From positions 32,008 to 96,007 of the forward strand of contig NZ_MKXB01000170.1 in NCBI RefSeq assembly GCF_001865245.1: 64,000 nucleotides of DNA. Direction: 5' to 3'. The translations under genes and the position numbers were made by a program. Below the pieces are notes generated by a model that saw only the letters and a program-made list of their open reading frames with translations, was not told where the DNA came from and searched no databases. This DNA is from Streptomyces sp. CC53 (GTDB lineage Bacteria > Actinomycetota > Actinomycetes > Streptomycetales > Streptomycetaceae). Positions 35,141 to 42,164 of this stretch are shown here, one piece after another (within the stretch, counting starts at the first letter, position 1; each line of letters starts with the position of its first letter).

Positions 35141-36262
35141 TTACGCCCAGGTGAGGCGTTGCCCGTCGGGGCCGACGTGCAGCCGCATACGGTCGGCAGG
35201 CGGGCGCCCGTCCGCCTGCCACTGCGTGACACGCTCGGCGATCTCGTCCCACAGACGTGCCGTGCCGCCCTGCCGGACCATCCACCGGCCGCCGTCTTGG
35301 AAGACGACCGCCCACGCCTCGGCGTCCACGTCGATCACGACGTGTTCGGTCCGGCCGTCGCGTTCCAGCGTGAGCCGCTGCGCGCGCGGCGCGGCGAACT
35401 GCGCGACGAACCGGGCGGTCCAGTCGTCGAGCACATCCGCGCCCAGCTCCACGGGCACCGCGTCGCCCTCGCTGAGGTTCGGCAGTATGCCCAGCGGGGG
35501 CGGAAGATGGGGACGGGCCAGCATGAACGAGACCTGTCCGCCGAGAACCGGGCCGCTGGCCGTGCCGTCGTCAGCGACCATGAGCCGTACGAGTTCGGAT
35601 GCGTGCATCCATCCTCCGACCGTGACCAGGACCTCACCGCCGGGCCGTGTCTGCGCGAGCCAGTCGGCCGGCACGGTGTGCACGCCGCACGTGGCGATCA
35701 CGCGGTCATACGGTCTGCCCTCCTTGTAGCCCGCCAGTCCGTCACCGACCACGCGGGCAGGCCAGTACCCGGCGCCCGCGAGCGCGATCCCAGCACGGGC
35801 GGACACCTCCGCGTCGACCTCGACCGTGGTCACGTTGTCCTCGCCGACGACATGGCACAGCAGCGCCGTTGAGTAGCCCGTGCCCGTGCCGATCTCCAGA
35901 ACGCGCGTCCCCTCGGTCGCCCGCAGGTCTTCGAGCATCCGCACGACCAGACTCGGCAGGGTGGACGACGACGAGGGGGCCGCCGCGATGCGCCCCTCGA
36001 CCTGGTCGGGGAAGACGCCCCCGGCCACCTGCGTCACGAGGGTGTCGTCTTCGTAGATCCGCGCGAGTCCTTCCGCGGAGTCTCCGGCCGCGGGCCGGTA
36101 CCAGCCCCTGCCTTCGTACTCGAACCAGCCGCGCGCGAGGAACGCCTCGCGGGGCACCGCCATGACGGCCGCCTCCCATTCCGGGCTGCGCAGGGCGCCA
36201 GCCTTGGACAGGCGCCGCGCGAGGTCGGCCCGTAGGTGTTCCGACGGCAGGGGTTCACTCAT
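35141..36262 (-). CDS. tgmC: PIMT-like methyltransferase of an ATP-grasp RiPP system
   Basis: A 373-residue SAM-dependent methyltransferase related to protein-L-isoaspartate O-methyltransferase. SAM motif [11 protein letters not shown] is at 121-130, and the preceding [13 protein letters not shown] stretch fits that family. The last 120 residues form an extra domain. Its ATG overlaps the tgmB stop codon by 8 bp, so the two are coupled. In the best-studied relative (fuscimiditide), such an enzyme methylates an Asp side chain of the ATP-grasp-crosslinked peptide, which then closes to aspartimide. By neighbourhood the same chemistry is likely here but unproven. Terminator downstream. Confidence 0.92.
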   Translation of the reverse strand: MSEPLPSEHLRADLARRLSKAGALRSPEWEAAVMAVPREAFLARGWFEYEGRGWYRPAAGDSAEGLARIYEDDTLVTQVAGGVFPDQVEGRIAAAPSSSSTLPSLVVRMLEDLRATEGTRVLEIGTGTGYSTALLCHVVGEDNVTTVEVDAEVSARAGIALAGAGYWPARVVGDGLAGYKEGRPYDRVIATCGVHTVPADWLAQTRPGGEVLVTVGGWMHASELVRLMVADDGTASGPVLGGQVSFMLARPHLPPPLGILPNLSEGDAVPVELGADVLDDWTARFVAQFAAPRAQRLTLERDGRTEHVVIDVDAEAWAVVFQDGGRWMVRQGGTARLWDEIAERVTQWQADGRPPADRMRLHVGPDGQRLTWA

Positions 36263-37214
36263 GCTGACTCGCTCCGTTCTCCAACAGGTCCGCGATTGCG
36301 GTTGTGATCGGCAGTCCGGCCGCGTCTTCGAGCCACGCCCATTGACCGTTGGGGTTGCACTCCAGAAACCACCATGCGCCGTCCGCGGTCACGGCGAAGT
36401 CGAAGGCGCCGAAGTTCAGCCCGAATGCAGCGAGGAACCGCACCAGTGCCCCCCGTATCCCGTCCGGGCAGGCGACCGGCTCATAGGTGAGGCTCTGGTA
36501 CTCGGCTCTCCAGTCCACGACCCCGGGCGGCGCGGTGATCCGGGCGCTGAACACCTGCTCGCCGACGACGACCGCGCGCACGTCCGCAACCTTGGGCACC
36601 TGTGCTTGGAACAGGTGCGCACTGTGGCTCACCGCGCCGCAGACCTCGCCCGCCTCGACCGGGGCGGCCCAGATTCCGGCGGGCTCGCCCTCGACCTCGT
36701 ACGCCCCCGCGTGCAACGGCTTGTAGATGGTGGGCTGTGCGGCGCAGAACGCCTTGGCCTCCATCGGATCGCTTGTGATCAGCGTGGGCGGGACCGAGAG
36801 CCCTACCCGGGTCGCCGCGTCAAGCTGCGCGGGCTTGTACTCCGCCCGCGCGATGGCCTGCGGGTGGCTCAGGTACAGGCACCCCGGCAGCGCGCCCAGC
36901 ACGCCGCCCAGGCCGCGCCGGTTCTCATGCGCGGCGAACCGGGCCGCCTGCTCGCCGCTCCCCGTCGGGTAGGGACTCGGCCGACGGTGGTAGAGGGCGC
37001 GTACGGCGGACAGGTCGGCCGTACGCTCCCCGACCGACAGCCGCCCGCCCCATCCGCCCGCCCCGATGCGCGCGGCGAGCACCACGGGCGCCGGGAAGTC
37101 GCGCCCCGGGTCAAACCGGAGGACGGGCACCCGGCGCCGGTTCAACTCCGCGATGACCAGATCAGCGGTTGCGTCCTCGAACTCCGTGCAGACCAGCACC
37201 GGGCGTCCGTCCAT
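36255..37214 (-). CDS. tgmB: ATP-grasp ligase of a graspetide-type RiPP
   Basis: A 319-residue ATP-grasp enzyme. The N-terminal preATP domain starts [20 protein letters not shown], the central part has [11 protein letters not shown] and [10 protein letters not shown], and the metal/ATP motif [10 protein letters not shown] (Glu285, Asn287) is near the end. This is the pattern of MvdD/TgmB peptide maturases, which join side-chain carboxylates to Ser/Thr hydroxyls or Lys amines in a precursor peptide. It follows the precursor gene by 11 bp and overlaps the methyltransferase gene. The substrate is almost surely the 90-residue peptide next door. Confidence 0.94.
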   Translation of the reverse strand: MDGRPVLVCTEFEDATADLVIAELNRRRVPVLRFDPGRDFPAPVVLAARIGAGGWGGRLSVGERTADLSAVRALYHRRPSPYPTGSGEQAARFAAHENRRGLGGVLGALPGCLYLSHPQAIARAEYKPAQLDAATRVGLSVPPTLITSDPMEAKAFCAAQPTIYKPLHAGAYEVEGEPAGIWAAPVEAGEVCGAVSHSAHLFQAQVPKVADVRAVVVGEQVFSARITAPPGVVDWRAEYQSLTYEPVACPDGIRGALVRFLAAFGLNFGAFDFAVTADGAWWFLECNPNGQWAWLEDAAGLPITTAIADLLENGASQHE

Positions 37215-37225
37215 GGCGCTACCCC

Positions 37226-37498
37226 CTAGTCCTGCGTCGCGTCGTGACCGGAGTCGGCGTCGACCTTGCCGTCCTTCCCGACCTGCGTGGGCGGGTAGGT
37301 GTTCACGCTCGTACCGTGCTTGCCGAGTTCAGCCGGCGTCATCGCTCCGTCCTCCCCGACCCATCGGCCGGTCTGCGTGGCCGGGTCGATGCCCGCGTAC
37401 CGCCACGGCGAGGGAGAACCGTTGCGCAGCGGAGCCATACGACGCAGCCCCCACGGGGCCGGTGCGGTGGTCTCCGTACCTGCGGGGCTCGTTTGCAA
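37226..37498 (-). CDS. tgmA: graspetide precursor peptide
   Basis: 90 residues from the TTG at 37496-37498, chosen because AAGGAGG lies 4-5 bases upstream and the resulting size fits this precursor family. The leader has PWGLRRMAP (16-24) and a W-x-Y-x-G-x-DPATQTGRWV segment (32-47), the hallmark of ATP-grasp target peptides. The C-terminal part from GKHGTSVNTYP on is hydrophilic and holds Thr/Ser donors (63, 64, 67, 71), lysines (75, 78) and Asp acceptors (76, 80, 82, 86, 90), with GHD near the end. There is no Cys. The tgmB gene follows 11 bp on. Confidence 0.86.
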   Translation of the reverse strand: MQTSPAGTETTAPAPWGLRRMAPLRNGSPSPWRYAGIDPATQTGRWVGEDGAMTPAELGKHGTSVNTYPPTQVGKDGKVDADSGHDATQD

Positions 37499-37540
37499 GT
37501 CTCCTCCTTGATCGCTTCGTACGGTGGCTGTGGTGCAGGA

Positions 37541-37602
37541 CCCGCCCCGGTCGGCGCTCGACCTGTCCAAGGGCTGCGGGCGGATGATCCGACCGGGGCG
37601 GG
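37541..37602 (-). promoter_or_regulatory. structured leader or terminator upstream of tgmA
   Basis: The 14-bp arms cccgccccggtcgg and ccgaccggggcggg are separated by 34 bp, between the accessory genes and tgmA. It could end the upstream transcript or control tgmA separately. Confidence 0.45.
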
Positions 37603-37676
37603 GTGGTACCCGCTCCCCTACCGGGGGTGTGTGGGAGAACCTGTGAACTGGTCGTCCCCGGCAGGGGGCGGAGTCT

Positions 37677-38033
37677 TCAACGGCGGGGCAGTCGGTGACG
37701 GCCCCCAGTCGCACCCGTGGATAAGGGCCGCGGCGGGGGCGCGTGTGCGGGCACGGTGAGCGTGGCGGACTGTGCGGCGCGGTCCGCGGTTCGGTCCCGG
37801 TCGTGCGACTGAACACGCACTATGTGGCCAAGCTCCGCGATGCATGGGCCGCAGGCGTATAAGTCACCTGTGGCGCCCGGCGTCGTCACCGAGCCGACCC
37901 ACAGGACGCGCACGCCCTCGCGTCGGCAGTACAGCCAACAGGCCCAGGTCACCCACTGGTTCCCGTCGTCCGTCTGCGCGACGAGCGGCCAGGCGTCACG
38001 CCACGGGCGCGCAACAGCCGGGGCGAAGGTCAC
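37677..38033 (-). CDS. small cysteine-rich hypothetical protein of the RiPP island
   Basis: 118 residues from the GTG at 38031-38033, which overlaps the preceding stop codon as GTGA. It contains CWLYC and CGPC pairs about 30 residues apart, a possible metal or zinc-ribbon site, then a basic Pro-rich tail. I do not recognise a named family. Its tight coupling to the DUF7848-like gene suggests a shared function within the island. Confidence 0.7.
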   Translation of the reverse strand: MTFAPAVARPWRDAWPLVAQTDDGNQWVTWACWLYCRREGVRVLWVGSVTTPGATGDLYACGPCIAELGHIVRVQSHDRDRTADRAAQSATLTVPAHAPPPRPLSTGATGGRHRLPRR

Positions 38034-38305
38034 GCCGTGCCCCCGTTCGCCCGCACGAGGCCGGCGAGTTCTGCCGGAGGTCGCATCACGGCGTAGTCGC
38101 CGAAGCTTCGGCGATAGCGACGGTGTCCGGTCTCCTGCGTGTGCCTGCGCTGCCACTCCTCGACGGGTCCCGGGCCGCTCTGCGTGCCGGACTCCACCCC
38201 GCACTCGGTTTCGTCCCCGGACACACACCGGGCCCCGTACTCCGGTTCTGCCGTCTGGTCCTGCTCGATGGTGAACGGGACGTAGCGGAACATGCGACGA
38301 GTCAC
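38030..38305 (-). CDS. DUF7848-like small protein
   Basis: 91 residues from the GTG at 38303-38305 (GTGA overlap with the preceding gene); the ATG five codons in is an alternative. The string FRYVPFTIE...CVSGDETECGVESG...VEEWQRRHTQETGHRRYRR matches, from memory, a family of small streptomycete proteins often found near XRE regulators and RiPP genes. Two cysteines and an HTQETGH segment could bind metal. The function is unknown. Confidence 0.75.
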   Translation of the reverse strand: MTRRMFRYVPFTIEQDQTAEPEYGARCVSGDETECGVESGTQSGPGPVEEWQRRHTQETGHRRYRRSFGDYAVMRPPAELAGLVRANGGTA

Positions 38306-38787
38306 CGCGCAACCCTTCGCTCGCTGTGCGCCGAGTCCTTGACGTGCAGGAAGCCGCCGGCCTTCTCGATCTCGCGCGCCACCTCGTCGTACTCCTGCGG
38401 CACGGACGAGATCATCGAGCGCCACGCCGTGAGCACTGCCCCGGCCTCGCCGCTCTTGATGTGCTCGACGGCCCGTCCCAGCCCGTCACGCCCATGCGGC
38501 GAGAGCAGCCCCGCGCGTTCCTCGATCACGCCCGTGATCTCCCACCCGAACGCCTCGGCGTACTCGGTGCACTCCTGGCGGGGTGCCGTGATGTCCGTGT
38601 TGGGGGCACCGCACAGGTAGATCACGCAGCGGAACCGCTCGACTTTCGCCGCCTCGGCCGGCACGTCGGCCTCACCCGGCCTGACGCCCGCTGCCGCGTC
38701 CGCGAGCGCCTGTCGCCGTCTCAGGTCGCCTTCGGTTCGGCGGACCCTCGCCCGCCCCTGCCTCTGTCCGCTCTCGACGCTGACCAT
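38302..38787 (-). CDS. resolvase-like N-terminal domain protein
   Basis: 161 residues. Residues about 53-150 follow the order of a serine-recombinase catalytic fold (VIYLCG, then a long helix, GWEITGVIEE, GLGRAVEHIKSGEAGAVLT, then a helix). However, the YxRxS active-site motif reads YLCGAP, so the serine nucleophile is missing and no DNA-binding domain follows. It is likely a regulatory or structural relative. The first 50 residues are Arg/Ala-rich and may be over-extended: an in-frame GTG near codon 43 is possible. Its stop codon overlaps the next start codon. Confidence 0.65.
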   Translation of the reverse strand: MVSVESGQRQGRARVRRTEGDLRRRQALADAAAGVRPGEADVPAEAAKVERFRCVIYLCGAPNTDITAPRQECTEYAEAFGWEITGVIEERAGLLSPHGRDGLGRAVEHIKSGEAGAVLTAWRSMISSVPQEYDEVAREIEKAGGFLHVKDSAHSERRVAR

Positions 38788-38863
38788 GCATCAATCGTGC
38801 CCATTCGATCACCCAGGGTGAAGCGATGAGGCGTACGACCGGGCGTGGTCGGCGGGCCCGCGC

Positions 38864-38880
38864 TCCTACGCTCCGTAGGA
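38864..38880 (-). terminator. short hairpin 3' of the XRE regulator gene
   Basis: tcctacg / cgtagga with a 3-base loop, directly after the stop codon. Weak. Confidence 0.35.
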
Positions 38881-38881
38881 C

Positions 38882-40099
38882 TCACGCGATCAAGGGCATG
38901 CCGATGAGTTCGCTGATGTTCCGCACGCGCGCCGTGGACACCTTCGCAAGGCGCTTGCCGATGAAGCCCGGCAACGCCTGATGCTTGACCCACTCCGGAG
39001 CATCGAGCGCTACCTCGATCAGCGTGTCTCCGGCCTGGTCGTAAAGGCCGGCCGCGCACTGCGCGAGCGCGACATCGAGCTTGTAGCGGTTGCGAGCAAT
39101 CTTCGACATGGACTTGGGCAGCTTCTTCATGTCGGGGTGACTGGCGAGCTTCAGCGCGCGCCCGTAGTTCTTCAGGGCGACGTGGATTCCAACCGCCTCG
39201 GTCTTCGCCGCCGTTGGGCCGAAGCTGGTCCCGTACAGCTTCTCGTCTCGTCCGAGCCTCGCCGCTGCGGCGTGCGCCTGTGAGATGTAGTCGTCGGCCG
39301 CGCTCTCGTCCTCCCGCCGCGACGCTGCCACGGCCGCGGAGATCATCAGCCGCCCGTATGCGAGCAACTGCGGGCGTGACCCGTTGCTGAACGACGGCTC
39401 GATTGCCAGTGCCGCCCGCTCGGCCACGGCGACGGCGCGCGGCAACTTGGCGCCGCGCAGGTAGATCCACGACAGCGTGGACTCCAGCAGCGCTGTAATC
39501 ACGGGGTCATCGACTTCCCGCGCGAGGTGCTTCGCCGACGTGAGCGCGCTCAACGCAAGGTCGCGTTGCCCGAACCCGTTCGAGCAGGACGCGGCTACGC
39601 GGTAGGTGCTCGCCAGGATCGATCCCAACTGCTCGCGCTCGCTTCCCGTAGCGGTCGCGTACCTGACCTGCCCTTCCATGAGGACTTTGGAGGCGTAGCT
39701 ACTGACCTTTGCCGTGTCGCTCGCCCAGTACGCGTCCCACGCACGGTCGCGGGCCTCTCTCAAGTCCTCGACGGTGCTCGGGTCCTCGATGCCTTCCCAC
39801 TCGCCGAGGGCACTCTCGTGCACGGCGTCGGACAGTTGGCGCAGGGCGGCGCGGTCGCCCTGGTCCATGCCCCGGCGCGGTGCCTGCTGTCCCAGGATCA
39901 CGGATACGTCCGTGTTCAGCGCGTGGGCGAACTTGAGCAGCGACCCCACCGACAGCTCGCCGCGGTCCTGCTCGGCTTTCTGCACCAGGGCGAGCGAAAC
40001 CCCCGCGGCATCCGCGAGTCCCTGCTGCGTCAGATCGGAGCCCCGTAGGTGCTTGATGCGCTGCCCGTTCGTAAGGTCGGCCCAGTTGCTCACGATCAC
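38882..40099 (-). CDS. XRE-family regulator with TPR-like C-terminal domain
   Basis: 405 residues. An N-terminal helix-turn-helix (about 12-70: DLTQQGLADAAGVSLALVQK AEQDRG) is followed by about 300 residues of paired helices with TPR-like spacing (for example LALSALTSAKHLAREV and AVAVAERAALAIEP). Such proteins often sense a peptide or small ligand and control neighbouring biosynthetic genes. The start is the GTG at 40097-40099; a GTG two codons in is also possible. It lies 94 bp before the resolvase-like gene on the same strand and is the best candidate regulator of the tgm genes. Confidence 0.88.
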   Translation of the reverse strand: MIVSNWADLTNGQRIKHLRGSDLTQQGLADAAGVSLALVQKAEQDRGELSVGSLLKFAHALNTDVSVILGQQAPRRGMDQGDRAALRQLSDAVHESALGEWEGIEDPSTVEDLREARDRAWDAYWASDTAKVSSYASKVLMEGQVRYATATGSEREQLGSILASTYRVAASCSNGFGQRDLALSALTSAKHLAREVDDPVITALLESTLSWIYLRGAKLPRAVAVAERAALAIEPSFSNGSRPQLLAYGRLMISAAVAASRREDESAADDYISQAHAAAARLGRDEKLYGTSFGPTAAKTEAVGIHVALKNYGRALKLASHPDMKKLPKSMSKIARNRYKLDVALAQCAAGLYDQAGDTLIEVALDAPEWVKHQALPGFIGKRLAKVSTARVRNISELIGMPLIA

Positions 40100-40310
40100 C
40101 CCAGTGCGTTTGCTCAGGCTGCTGTACTCCGATGGTAGGTCCCGACACCCGGGCGTTCGGGGCGAACGGAACAGACGCGAGGCAGAGGCACACCCGGCGC
40201 CCGGCCTCAGATGAACGTTCCCGCCCCACGCCGCCCCGACACCGAGCGGCCCGCATCACCGGTCAGGGCGAGGGCACAGCGAGGGCACATGGCCCCGGAA
40301 AAACGTGAAA

Positions 40311-40345
40311 ACCTGCGGCAATCACCGAAAGTGATTACCGCAGGT
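40311..40345. terminator. strong hairpin at right end of island
   Basis: acctgcggcaatcac and gtgattaccgcaggt form a 15-pair stem with one mismatch and a 5-base loop. Its outer part contains the gcaggt arm sequence, so it may be part of the attachment region as well as a terminator. Confidence 0.65.
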
Positions 40346-40393
40346 CAGAGCGGCCAATCTGGCGTATGCGCAGGTCAGGCGATCATGGCCGAA

Positions 40394-40409
40394 AGTTCGG
40401 GAACTACCG
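40394..40409 (+). mobile_element. right attachment repeat of the accessory island
   Basis: It matches the yajQ 3' end in 15 of 16 positions. In frame it reads KFGNYR-stop against QFVNYR-stop of yajQ, as expected if it is a displaced copy of the gene's 3' end. Confidence 0.6.
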
Positions 40410-40571
40410 CTGATCGGCGGCGCCGGGGCGGGGGCGGCTCGGCCCGGAGCCGGGCTGCCCCCGCCTTGCTGCCCGGCGCGACCGGGGCCCGGTCGGCTCC
40501 ATGTCGCAAAGCTGCCAGCAACCGCCCTTCCCGCCGCGTCACACTGACGGGGAGGAAGGGATGGACGAGTC

Positions 40572-41075
40572 ATGACCGTGTACACGCAGGTCGGAAGCCC
40601 GCTGGGCGACATCCTGCTGGTCGGCGACGAGCAGCCCGACGGGTCCGCCGCCCTGCGCTCGGTGTCGTTGCCCGGGCAGAAGGGCGGCGCCGTCGTCCGG
40701 GACGCCGGGCGGCGCGCGCCCGCGGCTTTCACCCCGGTCGTCGAGCAGCTCGACGCGTACTTCGCCGGCAGCAGGACCCGCTTCGACGTGCCCTGGGTGA
40801 TGCCGGCCACGGCAACCGCGTTCCAGCAGCGGGTGTGGCGGGTCCTCGACGACATCCCGTATGGCACGACGGTGACGTACGGGGAGGTCGCCGCCCGCGT
40901 CGGTATCGGCGGCGCCGGAGTGCGGGCGGTGGGCACCGCGATCGGACGCAATCCCCTGCTGGTGGTGCGGCCTTGCCACCGGGTGATCGGCGCGGACGGT
41001 GCGCTGCGCGGGTACGCCGCCGGCGCGGAACGCAAGCAACTGCTGCTCGGTTGGGAAGGGGCACGCGTACGGTGA
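40572..41075 (+). CDS. ogt: methylated-DNA--protein-cysteine methyltransferase
   Basis: 167 residues. The alkyl-acceptor motif PCHRV (Cys135) sits in LLVVRPCHRVIG, preceded by the helix-turn-helix GTTVTYGEVAARVGIGG and the Asn of GRNPLL. It removes O6-alkyl groups from guanine in a suicide reaction. Its stop codon overlaps the start codon of the AlkB-like gene as GTGA, so two direct-reversal repair proteins are made together. It lies just outside the accessory island. Confidence 0.96.
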   Translation: MTVYTQVGSPLGDILLVGDEQPDGSAALRSVSLPGQKGGAVVRDAGRRAPAAFTPVVEQLDAYFAGSRTRFDVPWVMPATATAFQQRVWRVLDDIPYGTTVTYGEVAARVGIGGAGVRAVGTAIGRNPLLVVRPCHRVIGADGALRGYAAGAERKQLLLGWEGARVR

Positions 41076-41767
41076 CCGGCGGCGGGCTGTTCGCCTTGCC
41101 GCGCGGCCGGGCCGAGCTCGCGCCGGGGGCCGTGCACCTGCCGGGCTGGCTGTCCGTGGAGCAACAGCGGGACCTGGTGGACGCCTGCCGGTCGTGGGCC
41201 CGCGGCCCGGTACCGCTGCGGCACCCGGCGCTGCCGGGTGGCGGGGTGATGTCCGTCCGGACGCTGTGCCTCGGCTGGCACTGGCAGCCGTACCGCTACA
41301 GCCGGACCGCCGACGACGTGAACGGCGCCCGGGTCGCACCCCTCCCCGGTTGGCTGGCCGAGTGGGGGCGGGCGGCGGTGGCGGAGGCGTACGGCGACGA
41401 CGGCGGGTACGCGCCGGATGCCGCTCTGGTGAACTTCTACGACGCCGACGCGCGGATGGGCATGCACCGGGACGGGGAGGAGCGATGCGACGCCCCGGTG
41501 GTGTCGCTCAGCCTCGGCGACAGCTGCGTCTTCCGGTTCGGGAACACGGAGCACCGGGGGAAGCCGTACACCGACGTGGAACTGGCTTCGGGGGACCTGT
41601 TGGTCTTCGGCGGGCCTTCCCGCTTCGCCTACCACGGGGTGACGAAGGTGTACTCGGGCACGGGGGACCCGGCCACGGGAATGCGCGGGGGTCGTCTGAA
41701 CATCACTCTGCGGGAGACCGGCCTGACGGACCGTCCCCCGGAGCCGGAGCCGACGGGCCACCCGTGA
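41072..41767 (+). CDS. alkB: AlkB-type alpha-ketoglutarate-dependent DNA repair dioxygenase
   Basis: 231 residues from the GTG at 41072. The iron triad is His132-x-Asp134 (MHRDGE) and His188 (FAYHGV), and the 2-oxoglutarate motif RLNITLR (208-214) fits RxNxTxR. The region NFYDADARMGMHRDGEE is typical of AlkB. It oxidatively removes methyl groups such as 1-methyladenine. It is coupled to ogt by GTGA. The N-terminal 20 residues are poorly conserved in kind. Confidence 0.95.
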   Translation: MTGGGLFALPRGRAELAPGAVHLPGWLSVEQQRDLVDACRSWARGPVPLRHPALPGGGVMSVRTLCLGWHWQPYRYSRTADDVNGARVAPLPGWLAEWGRAAVAEAYGDDGGYAPDAALVNFYDADARMGMHRDGEERCDAPVVSLSLGDSCVFRFGNTEHRGKPYTDVELASGDLLVFGGPSRFAYHGVTKVYSGTGDPATGMRGGRLNITLRETGLTDRPPEPEPTGHP

Positions 41768-41799
41768 GGCCGGCCCCGCGCCCGGTCCCGGCACCCCGG

Positions 41800-42069
41800 C
41801 TAGCGGGAGCGTGAGTGGCCGAACAGGATGCGGTACCCGATGAGCAGCACCAGTGATCCGCCGATGGCGGCCAGCCACGTGGCGCCGTCGAAGAACTCGT
41901 TGCTGATCGGCCGGTCGAGGAAGCGGGCCGACAGCCAACCGCCCGTGAAGGCACCCGCTATGCCGATGAGGGTCGTGCCGATGAGGCCGCCCGGGTCGCG
42001 CCCCGGGAGCAGGACCTTCGCTATGACACCGGCCAGCAGGCCGAGGACGATCCAGCCGACGACGGTCAT
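41800..42069 (-). CDS. GlsB/YeaQ/YmgE family stress-associated membrane protein
   Basis: 89 residues with three membrane spans (VVGWIVLGLLAGVIAKVLLP, TLIGIAGAFTGGWL and AAIGGSLVLLIGYRIL) and Gly-rich helix contacts. This is the transglycosylase-associated (GlsB) family, of unknown exact role and often stress-induced. AAAGGAGG lies upstream of the ATG. It converges on alkB with a 32-bp gap. Confidence 0.93.
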   Translation of the reverse strand: MTVVGWIVLGLLAGVIAKVLLPGRDPGGLIGTTLIGIAGAFTGGWLSARFLDRPISNEFFDGATWLAAIGGSLVLLIGYRILFGHSRSR

Positions 42070-42164
42070 GCCGTCCTCCTTTCCTCTCGTGTGGTTCGGG
42101 GGTGTTGTCCCACAGGACGCCGCGAGTGCGGGTGAGGGTTGCCCAGGTCAGTAGGGTGCGGTGC

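Larger units (their letters stand above)
34357..40409. mobile_element. accessory island of about 6 kb integrated at yajQ, with RiPP cargo
   Basis: It is bounded by the near-direct 16-bp repeats and internal inverted 9-bp arms described in neighbouring entries. From left to right it holds an integrase remnant, a GntR regulator (+), tgmC, tgmB, tgmA, a cysteine-rich protein, a DUF7848-like protein, a resolvase-like protein and an XRE/TPR regulator (all minus). There are no replication or transfer genes and the integrase is cut short, so it is probably fixed in place. Its base composition is slightly less G/C-rich than its surroundings, judged by eye. Confidence 0.6.
40100..40571. other. right end of the accessory island and ogt upstream region
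   Basis: 472 bp. It includes agggcacagcgagggcacat (similar to the 3' end of the integrase remnant), a strong hairpin at 40311-40345, two gcaggtcag arms (40340 and 40370) and the right attachment repeat (40394-40409). No gene is seen. Confidence 0.65.
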
